A stretch of DNA of 64,000 bases from Oidiodendron maius Zn. Its lineage: Eukaryota > Ascomycota > Leotiomycetes > Myxotrichaceae. The position numbers and the translations under genes were made by a program. The stretch covers positions 1,364,001 to 1,428,000 of the forward strand of contig KN832870.1 in assembly GCA_000827325.1 (NCBI GenBank), given 5' to 3'. Below the pieces are notes generated by a model. It saw only the letters and a list, made by a program, of their open reading frames with translations, searched no databases and was not told where the DNA came from. Below, piece after piece: positions 1-12,750 of the stretch (positions are counted from its first letter, which is position 1; each line of letters begins with the position of its first letter).

Positions 1-513
1 TATTATGGTCAGTCGCAAGCGTGTGGAAGAGATGTTCCACATTAATTTTCTTTTATAATAGATCTTCTACTTGTGATATGACTAGACGCGCATTAGAAAC
101 TTGAGGCATTGTGTTCCTTTATGGATCAGATTCCCGTGTATTTGACCATGACCCCTCGACGATTTCTAAAGGATAAATTCACTATCTTATTGCCAGTTAT
201 TATAGTAAAGTTCGAAATCGGCTTCAGTTCTAATCACGCAATGATTTTATTTTGTTCAAGGCAGAAGCTGATTTCGGTGATGGCGGTGCCACGTGTCAGC
301 GCCACGATATTGCTCTAGAACCGCGCGCGGTTTGACAATTGACCTCTCTCAAAAGGATCTCTACTCTGTTGTGCAACTTGTTGCTGGGACTATAATCACT
401 CACTTTGTGACAAAGGATCAGAGTTCTTCTCCCGTGGCTAAACATAGGATTACCTAGCCACCTTGCTTACTGTGGCCAGCTCTTTTGACCCGATCTGGTC
501 ACAACTTCTAGTC
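1..513. other. upstream intergenic DNA, no gene seen
   Basis: Only short unconvincing frames occur here. It presumably holds the promoter and 5' leader of the CorA-like gene that starts at 514. I see no RNA gene or repeat. Confidence 0.5.
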
Positions 514-3375
514 ATGGCAAACCCTCAGTCACCACTCGCAGCTCTTGCAGACAGTCAGGAACTTCTAACATTGGTGATAAATTCTCAAGGAGACTCTGGG
601 AACCAACCTAGTAGACCAGAAAATCCTTCTGGAGCAACAGAAATGTCCACGGCCAATAGCATATCTGAAGAGGCTGGTGCTTCGTCGCTACCGATAATAC
701 TCCCCGAACCTACTGGTGTGCATATCCTTCCTCATAGATTTCAAGTCTACAGCTCTCTGATGTTCTTTTTGGTATACAGAATTGGGCCCTACAAATAGGG
801 AAAGTTCAACATCCAAGGTTGAAGATACAACGATTAAAGAAGTCAGCTACCTGGACGGAAACATGTTTTGGGTTAATTCAGAGATCCTTCCAAAGACATG
901 GGATTCGCTAAATGTTTCGTCATTTCTCTGGGCCCCGCAGGATTGTCGTCTCTGCCTTGCTTTTCTCGAGTCTTGGAAACGTCATGACATTCCTCGCTCC
1001 GGCGGTTGCGAAAGTTACACGAGAAATTTCAAATCATTGAGTAGAGAAGATGCAAAAGATCGATTAATTGACCTTCGGGATTTCATAGAAGCTGCAACCA
1101 ATATTGAACATGGTGGTCACGGTCTCTTCATCATTCGAGATGCTGATCTCGAGGGAAACAACAGAAATTATAGTTCGAACGGTCGCATAGTAGAATACGA
1201 TGACCGCGGGATAGGTTTCTATGGCCGAGATTACCTGGAAAAATCAACCATTATGAAGGTGCAAAGTGTTAATTGGGATCTGTGTTACGGAGAGGACAAC
1301 CCGTATTTACGCAGTCTATCGCCGGCCCCTTGGCGCAGGATATGGTAAGCTAGCAAAATCTAATACGAGGGAATATTGCATACTGTACTAATCTAAAGCA
1401 GTCTCCTTCAGGGTTTAAATACCATCAAACCACCGGTTCGTGATGGAAAGACTGTCCTGTTACCTTTCCTGGCAGATGAAGACAAGACCATATTATGGCA
1501 TTTGAAAGGTGGACAATTTTTCAAACCACTTCTCCTAGATTACAAGTACAGGCACGAACCGTTCTTTGGGTGGTCGTTTTCTCGCTGGAGTACGGTTTTA
1601 CAGTTTTTCTGGTATAGAAAAGTAGGCCCTCCGGCTGAGCAAATCATGGACGCCATGGCCAAAATAAATGCAGAGAAGATAGGGGATGAGGTTGAAACCA
1701 TCCAGTGGTATATTGGGAGTCTTTATGGACAGCAACAAGCCCAAAAGATAGTCTACACAGTAAGTATTTATGCTTACCTTGATTGTATTCTTTTCAATAA
1801 ATGATTATGTACACTAGGTTCAAGCAATTCAGAATGATTCAGAAGAAAAGAAGGAATTACAATATGACGGAGAGCACTGGACAGTACTCGTTCTGGCGCC
1901 AGAAGGCTTCTATGACGGCGAGCCGACCTCCCATGAACCGCTTTTTTATAGCCCGTTGTATCGTCTACCAACTGTCATGCTACAGCGGGCGGCGGAGGCT
2001 CTAGAGTTCATGATCAAGGATTGGAGTGAGATCCTAACTTATATCGAGGAGCTCTTGGGTGACCAAGAACTAATATTTTCCCCACGCGAGCATGATAAGC
2101 TGCTTGAAGACGACAAATCGGGGTCTCGGTCGAGAATGTACTTCTGGGTTATTAATAGCCTCATCACTTTTAGAAGCATAATGGATGAGAGCGCTCAAGT
2201 CTACCTCGAGTTCAGAGGTGCAGTTATACCAGAGTTCCCACAGCCAGAGTATTCTTGGGAAGAGCAGGAGATTATGGCGAAGGCTGATAAAACCAAAGAG
2301 AACTTCGAAAAACTGGGCACAAGGGCTGATGTGATCCGAGGAAGAGCAACGGTGCTCTTGAGTAGTGTGAGTATCTCGCTCCGCTGTCTTTAAATACCGA
2401 AACCCATACTGAAACTTGCCGTACGTAATGCAGTTATTTAATGCCATCTCTGTAGCAGAAAGTCACAGGTCCGCAGACATTACCGAGACTATCGAACGAT
2501 TAACACAGTCAACTCTGGATGAAAGCAGAAAATCTACCAGATTGGGGCAGAATGTGATGCTTTTGACATATGTTAGCATCTTCTACCTTCCGCTAGCCTT
2601 TTGCACTGTAAGTTAAAATATGCATTAAATCAGCACGACAGTTTCTGACGTACGGTAGTCTCTATGGGCAACTACATCAACCTTTGGCTTCCACAACTTG
2701 ATTGGAGTCATGGTTGCCACTGGAGTTGCGACATATGTCATCGCATTTAATCTCAAACGAATATCAGAATTTTATCAAGCTAGGAGAAGAAAGGTGGTCG
2801 GTTCCATGCTCAAGGATTCAAATTGGGAAGAGCTGGGAGAAGGCTTCAAGAAATCATTTTCTGATGATGATAGCCTGGGGCCATCTGAGTGGTGGATTTT
2901 CATATACTTTGTACGGACTTTTTTCAAAAAGAGCCGCAGCGATGGCGGAGGCAAAAAGGGAGATGACGGAACAACGGTGAAAACAGTTCCGGATGGCCAT
3001 AAAACGGAAGACTCCACCGCTTCAGACAACATTAGGAAATCGGGTGACGGTCGAACCGATCGAAATGAGAATGTGCCTCAGCAAACCGCTTTCAAAGAAG
3101 TCGTTGGGCCTGCAGACGGGAGCAAAGTTGAAGGTGAATCTAGCAAGGGGATGAGTAAACAGACCATAGCGCCTCACAAAAATAACTGGTTTCCCTTGAG
3201 GAGGAACCGGGTCCCATTTTCAAATTATTCAAAAAGCAAAGAACCTGACATTGAAGGACAGAAATCAAGGTTTGATTCAGGGACAGACACCGGGAAGGGG
3301 AAAGGAAAAGACATGGCGAGGATAAGTGACAAAGAGGAGACGGAAATTGAGAAAGGAGACGGTGCAATTGTTTAG
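514..3375 (+). CDS. CorA-like Mg2+ transporter-fold membrane protein
   Basis: Predicted six-exon gene: 514-715, 780-1344, 1402-1759, 1818-2366, 2434-2607, 2659-3375; all phases agree, giving about 854 aa. The first ATG is at 514; the frame upstream of it lacks one. The N-terminal half is soluble and acidic, like other large fungal CorA-like proteins. The diagnostic part is near the C-terminus: a helix with ESHRS, then LGQNVMLLTYVSIFYLPLAF (first membrane segment), SLWATTSTFGFHN in the place of the CorA GMN loop, then a second membrane segment (LIGVMVATGVATYVIAF). A long charged Lys/Asp/Ser tail of about 190 residues follows. The canonical GMN triad is absent, as in many fungal CorA-like proteins, so ion transport is not certain. 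It sits beside a transposon-rich island. Family assignment is confident, function is not. Confidence 0.8.
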
Positions 3376-4389
3376 TTAATAGGGGCGGAACGCTTATTGC
3401 AATTTATAATGTCAGCTATTTCAGCAGGAGGACGGTTACTAAGGATCATGTCGCGAATCTGCGCATGCTGCGACTCCGCAAGGTTCGGATCCATTCTAGG
3501 GAGTGATGTGCGTTCGAGCGACACTCTCGTCGACGGTCCTTTCAAGTATCTCGTGCATATAAGGGAGTATAGATCTAAAATAGAAATAAAAAGTTTCCGG
3601 AGGGAACCTTATCGGAGCCAAAATAGGACCCGCCCCTACAGACAAGACGAGGAAAGTGCAACCGGACCTCAAGGGAGCCAAAACAAGCCCCTGCGGATAC
3701 TAAAATAGCTACTCAGGCTTATTTAGCGTTGCTCAGGTGGCGCTCAGGCGATACTCAGGAATGCTCACCCTTAGCTTAGGCTAAAGCAGTAGTTGCTCAG
3801 GTCTAGAGACGGAAATGGAAAATGGCATGAGAACATTCCCATACCGAATTACCTGTTTCCCACCTTTCCTAGCCAACTGATACACTTAGTGGGAATTGTA
3901 GTAAGGTCGACAAAGTACATATATGCTTAGAGCAAGGTATTCTATAATACAGTAACTATTAACGCATATAGGGTAGAAGTTAATATATAGATTTATCTCA
4001 CGGCAAAGGCTAGTGTAGCTCTGGTCGCCTAGTATTATTAGCCAGCCTCCCTTTCCACCTTCCTAGGTACATTAGATAGGTCAATACACATCGATCTCTC
4101 CTCAGCTGGAACCTCCGACTTAGTTGGGCCTTCATCAATCGATATAAGACCCTGAAATCGAAGCATCACTCGCTAAGAGTTAAGAACTCTAAACAAACGT
4201 ACACGGTACACTTTATTGGATTACTGGATAACTAGTATTCGGTCTAGGCACTCATCACAATTCGTATTTGTGGTTGGGATATTTTACTGGTCAAAAGGGT
4301 GTGCCTAAGCTAAGGCCCCAATTTCTAACAGTGGATGCTATGCTGAGTAATCTTTTCCAAGATGGTCGAGATTACATACTCTATTATAT
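3376..4389. other. A+T-rich transposon-margin DNA, no gene
   Basis: No coding potential is seen. The stretch 3710-3800 has several scattered GCTCAGG-type motifs. A 13-bp inverted repeat (CCTTAGCTTAGGC at 3769-3781 and its complement at 4303-4315) could mark an old small element about 550 bp long, but no target duplication is evident. Confidence 0.35.
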
Positions 4390-4391
4390 TA

Positions 4392-4530
4392 ATCGCGAGG
4401 TTTCCACCTTCTCGCCTAGTTTCCGGTAAACTAGGCGAGGTACAGCCAAAACGACCGTTATACCGAAAACGACCGTCCCTATATAATTTTACTAGTAATT
4501 CAATGCCAGCACCACCACAACCATTTCAAA
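4392..4530 (+). repeat. left terminal inverted repeat with internal hairpin
   Basis: It begins ATCGCGAGGTTTCC and matches the complement of 6378-6516 over its whole length with four transitions. Positions 4411-4439 form a hairpin with perfect 12-bp arms (CTCGCCTAGTTT and its complement) and a 5-nt loop. Two subterminal copies of an AAACGACCGT-type motif follow, the kind of repeat that transposases bind. Confidence 0.92.
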
Positions 4531-4599
4531 TTAACCTTTTGTGATTTTTTCCGGCTAATTCGACATCAGCGATATGGGAACACCTTCGGCTGAAGAAGA

Positions 4600-6350
4600 G
4601 GGTTGTATCTAGCAGGCTATACAGGCTATACAGAGGGGTCAATTCACGTCCTGGAGGGCTGCAGCGTGTCGATATACTGTTCGATATAGGGTCCTTATTG
4701 CCTGCGCAAAGGGTATGCCTCCTAATTTATCTCAGGGTGGTTGAAATATACGTCTAAACGATGTGCAAGACGCTGCTTTGAAGCTATATTGCGAGAGGTG
4801 TATTAAGGCAGGCTTGAATCCAGAGCGCCAGTATATTCGGGCTGCTGCAAATAGTATATTATATGCTGTAGGGGAACCCCTAGTATTGAAGCCCTGGCTA
4901 ACTAGGTGGCTGAATAGGAATAAGCAGTTCCTTAAAGCTCGACAATCGAAGCCCTTATCAGCTGAACGTAAAGCTGCAGTCGAATGGGCTGAAATTGAGT
5001 CTCACTTTTGACGATTCCGACAAGTAGTCTCTAAGTATAACGTTACCCCTCAAAATATATAGAACTGCGATAAGACTAGCTGGAGGATTGGAATGCTTGG
5101 AGGACGTTTAGTCTTTACCTTTCCGAGTATATCAGCAGTATATATATCGGATCCAGATATACGAGAGTCCTTAACTACAATTGAAGCAATCAATACAGAA
5201 GGAGGCCGAGCTCCTAGCTTCATGATACTCCCTAGCCAGGTCTTGCTAGTGAAGTACTTTGATAACGATATACTGAATGATGTTACCTTTACTACAAATA
5301 AGGAGACTGGATCTGGGTTCTTGAGTGATATGATAGCTTTGGATTGGCTAGAGTACTGGGAGGAGGCAACTAGACCTGGTATCAAGATAAGAAGGGGTAT
5401 TATACACTCTGGAGAGTATTGGATCCTTGTTATGGATGGCTACAGATCTCACCTAACGAAGGAGTTTATCGATTACTGCTGGGATTATAAAATAGTCCCT
5501 TTCTTACTCCCTGTACACTTAACATATATCCTCCAGCCACTCGATATTGGGATATTTCACCTAATGAAGGCTCAACACTAGAATATCCTAGCTAAACAAG
5601 TATGCTTTGGTAGGTGTGAATACTCAAGGACTGACTTCTTGGATGTATATAATGAAATATGTATACGTTCAATAAAGAAGCACTTAATTATTTATATATA
5701 GGAGAGTTCAGGGCTTGTGCCTTTTCAACTATATATTGTTCTCAAGAATGTACGGAAGTTTCAACCCTACCAGGAGCCTAACCGTACGCTAGAGCCAGAA
5801 GAGTGCTTCAATATTGAGTGGGCTAACTGCCAAACCCCTTAATTAAAGCTTCCTGATATATAGCGATATTCGGCTTATATTGATTCTAGACTAACTGGTG
5901 TAATAGATGGCTCAATCCCACTCTCCCCTACAGTTGTACGGGTAGTTGAGAAGAGAAATAAGGCTCAATCAACTATTGCTTTGAATGGAATATTAGCTCT
6001 GGAAGAACTAGACAAAAGAAGGGCTAAGGAGGCTAGAAAAGCTCGGCATAAGAAGGACGGTGGCTAGCGGTGTATTGCCTCTGATTACGGGGTAATTAAA
6101 GCAGGGGATGCAAGGCTACGGATAGCTGGAAGGGAGCAATATATTGAGCAAAAGAGGGCTGAAAGGGCTCAAAAGATTACTGAAAGGATCAATAAGGTTG
6201 GAACGCAGAAGTGGGGAGTGATATTGAGGGCTGTAGCTAGGAGGGGGTGTGATTGGAAGCCTAGGGATCCTCTTGTTTTGAAGCGTTATAATCACTGGAT
6301 GGCTGAAATGTTAAATTTTCATCGTACTGGGAGCTGTACACTAGTATTTC
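4600..6350 (+). pseudogene. pogo-family transposase remnant
   Basis: Stops and frame changes split the reading frame. A helix-turn-helix start (about 4600-4740) is followed by a CENP-B-type DNA-binding piece (4763-5011, with ERQYIRAAANSILY and WLTRWLNRNKQFLKARQSK) and a DDE-superfamily piece (about 5050-5581). In the latter, NCDKTSWRIG carries the likely first catalytic Asp, VMDGYRSHLT the second, and LQPLDIGIFHLMK the third. Further C-terminal coding traces run to about 6350 (for example RKARHKKD). It lies entirely within the terminal repeats and was presumably the element's own transposase. Confidence 0.85.
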
Positions 6351-6377
6351 TTAATTAATTAATAGGGGCTAAGTAAC

Positions 6378-6516
6378 TTTGAAATGGTTGTGGTAGTGCT
6401 GGCATTGAATTACTAGTAAAATTGTATGGGGACGGTCGTTTTCGGTGTAACGGTCGTTTTGGCTGTACCTCGCCTAGTTTACCGGAAACTAGGCGAGAAG
6501 GTGGAAACCTCGCGAT
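6378..6516 (-). repeat. right terminal inverted repeat
   Basis: This is the complement of 4392-4530 with four transitions. It includes the matching 12-bp-arm hairpin (6469-6497) and two copies of ACGGTCGTTTT (from about 6431 and 6449). A TA duplication follows at 6517-6518. Confidence 0.92.
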
Positions 6517-6518
6517 TA

Positions 6519-7119
6519 GATGTATATATTCTGATAAGAAATATTTCGTATATTTCCGATGTGGTGTAACGGCTAACATCGCCCGCTTTCATCCGTTTAA
6601 CGGCTCCGGGCAGCTCCGGTTTCGACTACCGGCATTGGAACATCCTGTTTCCGGCTTAGACTGCGGAAAAAAAATCTTTTTATCTTATAATACCATTTTT
6701 TTTGAGTGGTAGGTGGGGAGTTACCTTTAGGACAAAAATTTGTTGAATTTAGTGAGGAATCTCGGTTAGCAGCACTTGGTAACCGAGAAGAACACGTGAT
6801 GAGGCAGTTTAGGAGCGGTCCAGGCGGGTACGAAAGCTGCCGGCTTCGACGGCCTAAACTGGAGAGCTTCGACATATTGAACTTTAATGTTTTATAGAAT
6901 TATTAATAAAGCCTTAAAGGTTTTTAATAATTATAAATCTAAAATAATGTTAGACTTCAATATCTTAAATAATTGTCAGTAAAGCCTTAAAGGTCTTCTA
7001 ATGATTATAAATGGAAGAGAATCGCTAGCCTTTAGAAGGATAGCGTTTAGTCTTGTATATATAGAGATATAATCTTCTGCTTATTATATATCCCGTGTTA
7101 CTCCTCAGGACATTGACAA
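6519..7119. other. A+T-rich spacer with a short direct repeat
   Basis: No gene is recognised. TAAAGCCTTAAAGGT occurs twice (about 6907 and 6979), each followed by similar TAATNATTATAAAT sequence, so a short unit of about 70 bp has been duplicated. The surrounding A+T richness is typical of a RIP-affected island. Confidence 0.4.
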
Positions 7120-8086
7120 TGACAACTAAATTGTTGGCATTCTTTGACGTCTCAAATCTAAGGCCAGTAGAGTCCAACGAGGATGCCTCCGGTGCTCTCG
7201 TTCCACCTGAGTACCTCAAGAGACCTTTTCTCTCTAGTAAAATTGCAGGCAGCGAATTCTTCACAATTCGACAACTTGATTGAGAGCAAGGGAAAGGGGC
7301 TAATAATCTTATTACATGGACTACCAGTGTGGGCAAAACATTCAACGCTGGTCAGTCAACACCACGCAAATGAGATTACCTTGATCCGAGAATAACTCAA
7401 CCCATATCGCGGACTACTCACAAAGACCTCTCTATACTCTCGGTAAGGCGAAATTTACCAATGCGCCCTTTCCAGGGTCAGGTAAATCATTATCAGCGAT
7501 CCTTGCCAGAGCATCGAAGTGGAATGCGGTAGTATTGCTGGATGAAGCGGACGTTTCATGCAAGAAAGAAGTGCAAACGAGATGTTTCGAATGAGCAGAT
7601 CTCTAGTTTGTATTCCACTCTGTCTTCTGGCAGTAGCCTAACGGTTCTGGTATAGTGTTTCTGCGCATTCTGGAGTACTTTGAAGGAACTATGATCCTCA
7701 TCACACACCGAGTTCAAACAATCGATGCAGCCTTCAAGTCCCGAATTCACCTATCTCTCAGAAATCCTCCCTTATATGCCAAATCCAGTAGCCGGCATTG
7801 GGAAACGTTTATTCTCAAAAGCACGAAACAACGGTGCTTTCGATGGCTAGATGCCAAATTTCTCAAGAAGGAATCTGCGGCAGATATTAACGGGCGAGAG
7901 ATCAAGAATATCGTACGTGTAGCGCACGCTCTTGCCATCAATGATAAGCAATCGATAAATACGAGGGACATTCTTCATGGCTTACAATATCTAATGGATT
8001 TCGAGAGGGATTTTAGCAAAGCCTCTAACAAGCGCAAGATTGTCGAAGGCATTAAATCGTCGATGTCTACGAGAATTAGGCCTTGA
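7120..8086 (+). pseudogene. broken AAA ATPase gene (BCS1-like fungal family)
   Basis: Pieces of one AAA module lie in order but in different frames. A Walker A region at about 7290-7350 reads GKGLIILLHGLP, and VGKTF appears only after a one-base shift. Walker B at about 7530-7560 reads VVLLDEADV. A C-terminal piece at 7655-8086 contains EYFEGTMILITHRVQTIDAAFKSR, then a lid region ending with ALAINDKQSINTRDI. Intact relatives usually have LTTNR at sensor 1; here the Asn is His (ITHR). Frameshifts and stops before and after Walker A make a functional product implausible. The neighbouring dead transposon suggests the island is decaying. Confidence 0.75.
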
Positions 8087-8519
8087 TAACCGAGAGGGGT
8101 ATAACGAAGAGCAGCAGAAAGAGCAGGAAGAGCAGAATGAGCATGAGATAAGGCTGAAGGTAAGGGAGGAGGTTAGCTAATGAATCGTTTGAGATTCAGC
8201 GGCTCGAGCTGCAAATGACAGATGCCATGTTCAGAAAAGTAAGCAGTAAGCTAAAGAAGTTAGATGATATGGAGTAGAATAAGTCCTTGTATGTTCATCG
8301 AATGCAACATTCGCCGTTCTCTGAGCCCGAGAAGATGTAAGCTGGGTCAAATTATATTTTACAGGGCCTCCATTCCAGGAGCTAGATTATGTTCTCAATT
8401 CTCATATGCAATATAGTTATATAAGATAATCAGCTGCCGTCGCTATGCAATTCACAATCATGAATTCCTCTTTTAAACTCCAGAATCGCCATATCCCCTC
8501 CAACCTATCATCTTCCTCT
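8087..8519. other. intergenic, no gene seen
   Basis: A glutamate/glutamine-rich trace (8090-8220) may be the tail of the broken ATPase gene. The rest is the 3' flank of the agmatinase-family gene on the other strand. Confidence 0.35.
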
Positions 8520-10137
8520 CTACAGCTCGTCCTTCGCTCCCCCGTTCCCTCTACCTCCCTCATCCACCTTTCCCATATCCACGAGGCCCCTCTTCACCAT
8601 GCCCGTCAGAATCTCATACACCACCTGTGCGCCAGCTAGCGCCGTCTGCTCGCCTACCCCATCATATGCCGGCGCCACCTCCACCACATCTGCCCCCACC
8701 ACATTCAGCACCTCCACACCCCTCAAAATCCTAATCAACTCCCTCGTCGTCCATCCGCCCGGCTCTGGCGTGCCCGTACCCGGCGCCAGCCCGGGATCCA
8801 GAACGTCGATATCCACTGACAGATACACCGGCGTGTCCGTCCCTATCCGCTGCACAATCCTCTCGATCACCCCCTTCGGACCACCGATATCATCGATATC
8901 ATCCGCACTGATGCGTAAGAAACCCTGACGGTCATCGTCATCATAGTCATCCCAGCCATCACCGCTCAGCCTCGTTCTCAGCCCGGCATGCACCGACGAC
9001 CCATTGAGGATCAAGCCCTCATTACTCGCCATCCAGAACATACTCCCGTGATTAAAATGCGCCTGCTCGCTCGGCCACGGGCTCGGGTACTTTGCCGGAT
9101 GCCAGGTGTCCAGATGGGCATCGAAATGCAGGACGGCAATGGGACCATGGTGTTCTGCGAGCGCTCGCAGAGCCGCCAGCGCGATGCTATGGTCGCCACC
9201 CAGTGAGACAAGCTTCGGGCGTGGCAGAAGCGACGAGGTGGCAGGTCGGTGCAGCAGCTCGCGGTAGGCGGCGGTCATCTGGGTGAGGGCCATAGCGTTG
9301 TCCATAGGGGTGACGGGAACGTCGCCGCAATCGAGGAGGGTAGCCCAGGACGTGTAGGGGTTGATGCCAGCACGGGGATTGAAGCCGCGGAAGGTGGTTT
9401 GGCGGGCGGATGCGGCGCGGATGGCGCGGGGCCCAAAGCGTGCGCCTGTGATAGTTAGAATAGTGTTCGAAGCATTTGATCTGCGTAATCTCTGATATGT
9501 GGTAGATTGGAGCGGTTGATCACGACTACTCGTACTCACCTGGCCTGTAACTAACAGCCGTATCAAACGGCACCCCAATGACCCCGATATCAAAATGGAC
9601 ATCCGGCTTCATCAAGCACTTGACATAATCTAAGTGCGCAAAGGTCGAGATGCCTGTGAAGGACCACTGTGCAAATCAGCCTCATTCTGAATATGTTGCA
9701 CTCAAAGCAAGGCGTTCCAACCATCCTCTCCGCTCTGTCCTATGAAATCACAACACTACCTCAGAAACCAAAGAACCCCTTAACATCCGACCCACCGCCC
9801 GCTCTGAAATAAAGTCAAAGACAAAAAAAGGGAAAGGAAAAAGGAAATATATTAAAACAAACTCAGAAGTCCCTAAACACCCCCAAGTCCCTTCCGTAAT
9901 GTCCATCCCCTCTCACCACCACATCCACCACAAATCTCGAACCCCAGAAGTACAAGAATTCAGATAGCAGAACCATATAAAACAGGCTCAACTCACATCA
10001 ACTCCCCACTTCCTCGCCAACTCCTCCGCGTCATCCTGCGTCCACTCCCCCTTTCCGGCCTCCTCCGCCGGAGAATGCGCCCGCGCGCACGCCAAGAGCC
10101 TCCCGATCAGAAGCAGCGCTGTGAAAGTGAATCTCAT
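8520..10137 (-). CDS. agmatinase/arginase-family ureohydrolase with signal peptide and KDEL tail
   Basis: Predicted exons on the minus strand: 10137-9997, 9666-9540, 9445-8520 (397 aa). The start ATG at 10137 opens a clear signal peptide ([20 protein letters not shown]). The catalytic core shows the three binuclear manganese motifs of the ureohydrolase fold: [14 protein letters not shown] and [10 protein letters not shown], plus the agmatinase-like [12 protein letters not shown] and HGSMFW segments. The family hydrolyses guanidino compounds (agmatine, arginine or related) to urea and an amine; the substrate here is not determined. An acidic loop (DDYDDDD) interrupts the core. The last four residues are KDEL, the ER-retrieval type signal, suggesting residence in the secretory pathway rather than cytosol or mitochondria. 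Intron 1 is long (about 330 nt), so a missed small exon is possible. Confidence 0.88.
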
Positions 10138-11819
10138 GCTCGTATACTTTGTATTTGTCCTATCCTAATTTTTCTTTTTCAGATTCCGAGACTGGGATTT
10201 TGGAATTTTGCAGCGTAGATGTGAAAGAGAAAATTGTAGTGACATGGGAATAGATTATTATAGTGGGGGGAGAGGGGGCAGGACAGGTCCACTCCACGCT
10301 CGCACAGAAAATGCAAACTTTGAGTCAGATAGAGAGAGGGAGAATGAAACAAAGAATAAGCGGTATGACCAAAATTGAATAAGCGATGAGAATGTATGAG
10401 TATATATATATATATGAAATCGCGAGAAGATACGGCAACGTTGTGGAACGAAGTTATGGTACAGGGCACGACAGGAGGAAATACCTACCTAGGTAAGTAA
10501 GTCCAGCCTTCTCTGCCCATTTACCTTTGGGTCTGGGTCTACCAGAGATTCAACAAGGGGATCGGCGCGCACCGACCGGCCGGTGGGGGGAATGGATCGA
10601 TAGTGATAGCGTAAAACGAAGTACAGGAATGGTACCACGCGGCCAAGTGCAAAAGGGACCGGAGAGAGTGGGAACGAGTAAGGTACGGTAGCAGAATTTC
10701 CAGGGAGGAAGTACTTGTTCAGTGCTTGCATGAGGATACCGAGGCATTGGTGCTGTAGATCTGGGAGCTGTGAAACATGCATCCCACTTTCGGATCTGAT
10801 GTTAGCTAGGATGGGGCTGTTTATGTGGTCTGAGCTTCTCCGGAAATTGTGTGGTGCGCGGATGGTGATGAACGGAAGGAGTTTCGAAGGATGCTAATCG
10901 AGGGAATTGGAAGGTTCAGCGGTGATGGACCAATGTCTTTCAATTACTTGCGCAGTAATTATAGCACGGAGGAGAGTGGTACTGGAGTGCAAGATAAGGT
11001 AGATCTAGACGGGACGATGGACTATCATCTGTGAGTTAACCGTTGAGATGCACGGATCTGTATGGTTCTGGAACTTGAAATGGATGCCTGCATACCTTAG
11101 ATTTACGTACAGAGTGAAAGTCTGACCTCAAAATTAACTCTATATCTCACCACGCCCCCCGAACTCCTCACTCATGCAGAACGTGGGACATAGGTGGTTC
11201 AGGCACGGTGAAAGCTTCACTGACTTACCTCATCCCATGCAGAGGAGCATCCCATTCATGCATCAACTAAATATTGAAGTTTAAATGAGCAAAAATTTAA
11301 TAAGTAAAAAAGGCTACGAATTTGATTGTATGACTTTCCCCTCCCCGTTAGACGCCAGGACTTTGTAGATTCAAGCAGTGACAAAGGAGAGAACATGCGT
11401 GGCGAGTAAGAAGCGCTGCTCTGATGGTCTTGAAGAGTCTCTCCCCTTCCCTTCCTCCTCTCCCGCCCAATTCCCCTTTGCAGAAGTAAAATAATTCTCT
11501 CGCCGCCTCGCCCCTGTCATCTGTCCGCTGTTCGAGGGATGTCTAGATTGGTGTGATGTGATATGGTTGTGCGTGGTGATGGGGTGGGTGTGTGTGTGAT
11601 GGTTAGTACATTGCACCTATCAGGCGGCCCGCTCCTGCTCCTGCTCCTCTTTTCTCTTCTCTCCTGCCTTTGGGGTGTACGTGTGCCATGTGTTATGTAT
11701 TGTAATCTTGTGTCTGCGCGAGCAATGGGGTCTGATCTGATCTGGTGAAGAGCGGAGCGGGATGAGGGTCGATCGATGCTCTAAATGATTAAAGGGAAGG
11801 GCGGTGGGCGAGGCACGGG
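10138..11819. other. 1.7-kb intergenic region, no gene recognised
   Basis: It contains the 5' flank of the agmatinase-family gene and the 3' flank of cdc42. Open frames at 10489-10782 (-) and 10849-11034 (+) resemble nothing I know. There is a (TA)n run near 10402-10415 and C+T-rich tracts near 11440-11660. Confidence 0.4.

Positions 11820-12750
<931 letters not shown>

Larger units (their letters stand above)
4392..6516 (+). mobile_element. degenerate pogo/Fot1-type (Tc1-mariner) DNA transposon
   Basis: This 2125-bp element is bounded by two 139-bp terminal inverted repeats (4392-4530 and 6378-6516) and by TA dinucleotides (4390-4391, 6517-6518), the target duplication expected for Tc1/mariner elements. 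The two repeats differ at four sites, all C/T transitions by my reading. Inside each is a 12-bp-arm hairpin. The body holds a broken transposase with CENP-B-type DNA-binding and DDE-domain pieces, so the copy is non-autonomous now. The intact ends could still be recognised if a matching transposase existed elsewhere. The pattern of transitions and stops suggests RIP. Confidence 0.9.

Noticed and set aside
3397-3708. 103-codon plus-strand frame after the CorA-like gene
   Set aside because: Composition and lack of any recognisable motif suggest chance; a minus-strand frame overlaps it.
3769-4315. Small transposon bounded by a 13-bp inverted repeat
   Set aside because: The inverted repeat does not extend, and no target duplication is visible; a genome-wide copy search would be needed.
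6597-6897. Overlapping frames on both strands beside the transposon
   Set aside because: They lie in transposon-margin DNA, overlap each other and resemble nothing.
8599-9458. Several plus-strand frames inside the agmatinase-family gene
   Set aside because: Antisense shadows of a GC-rich coding region with clear catalytic motifs on the minus strand.
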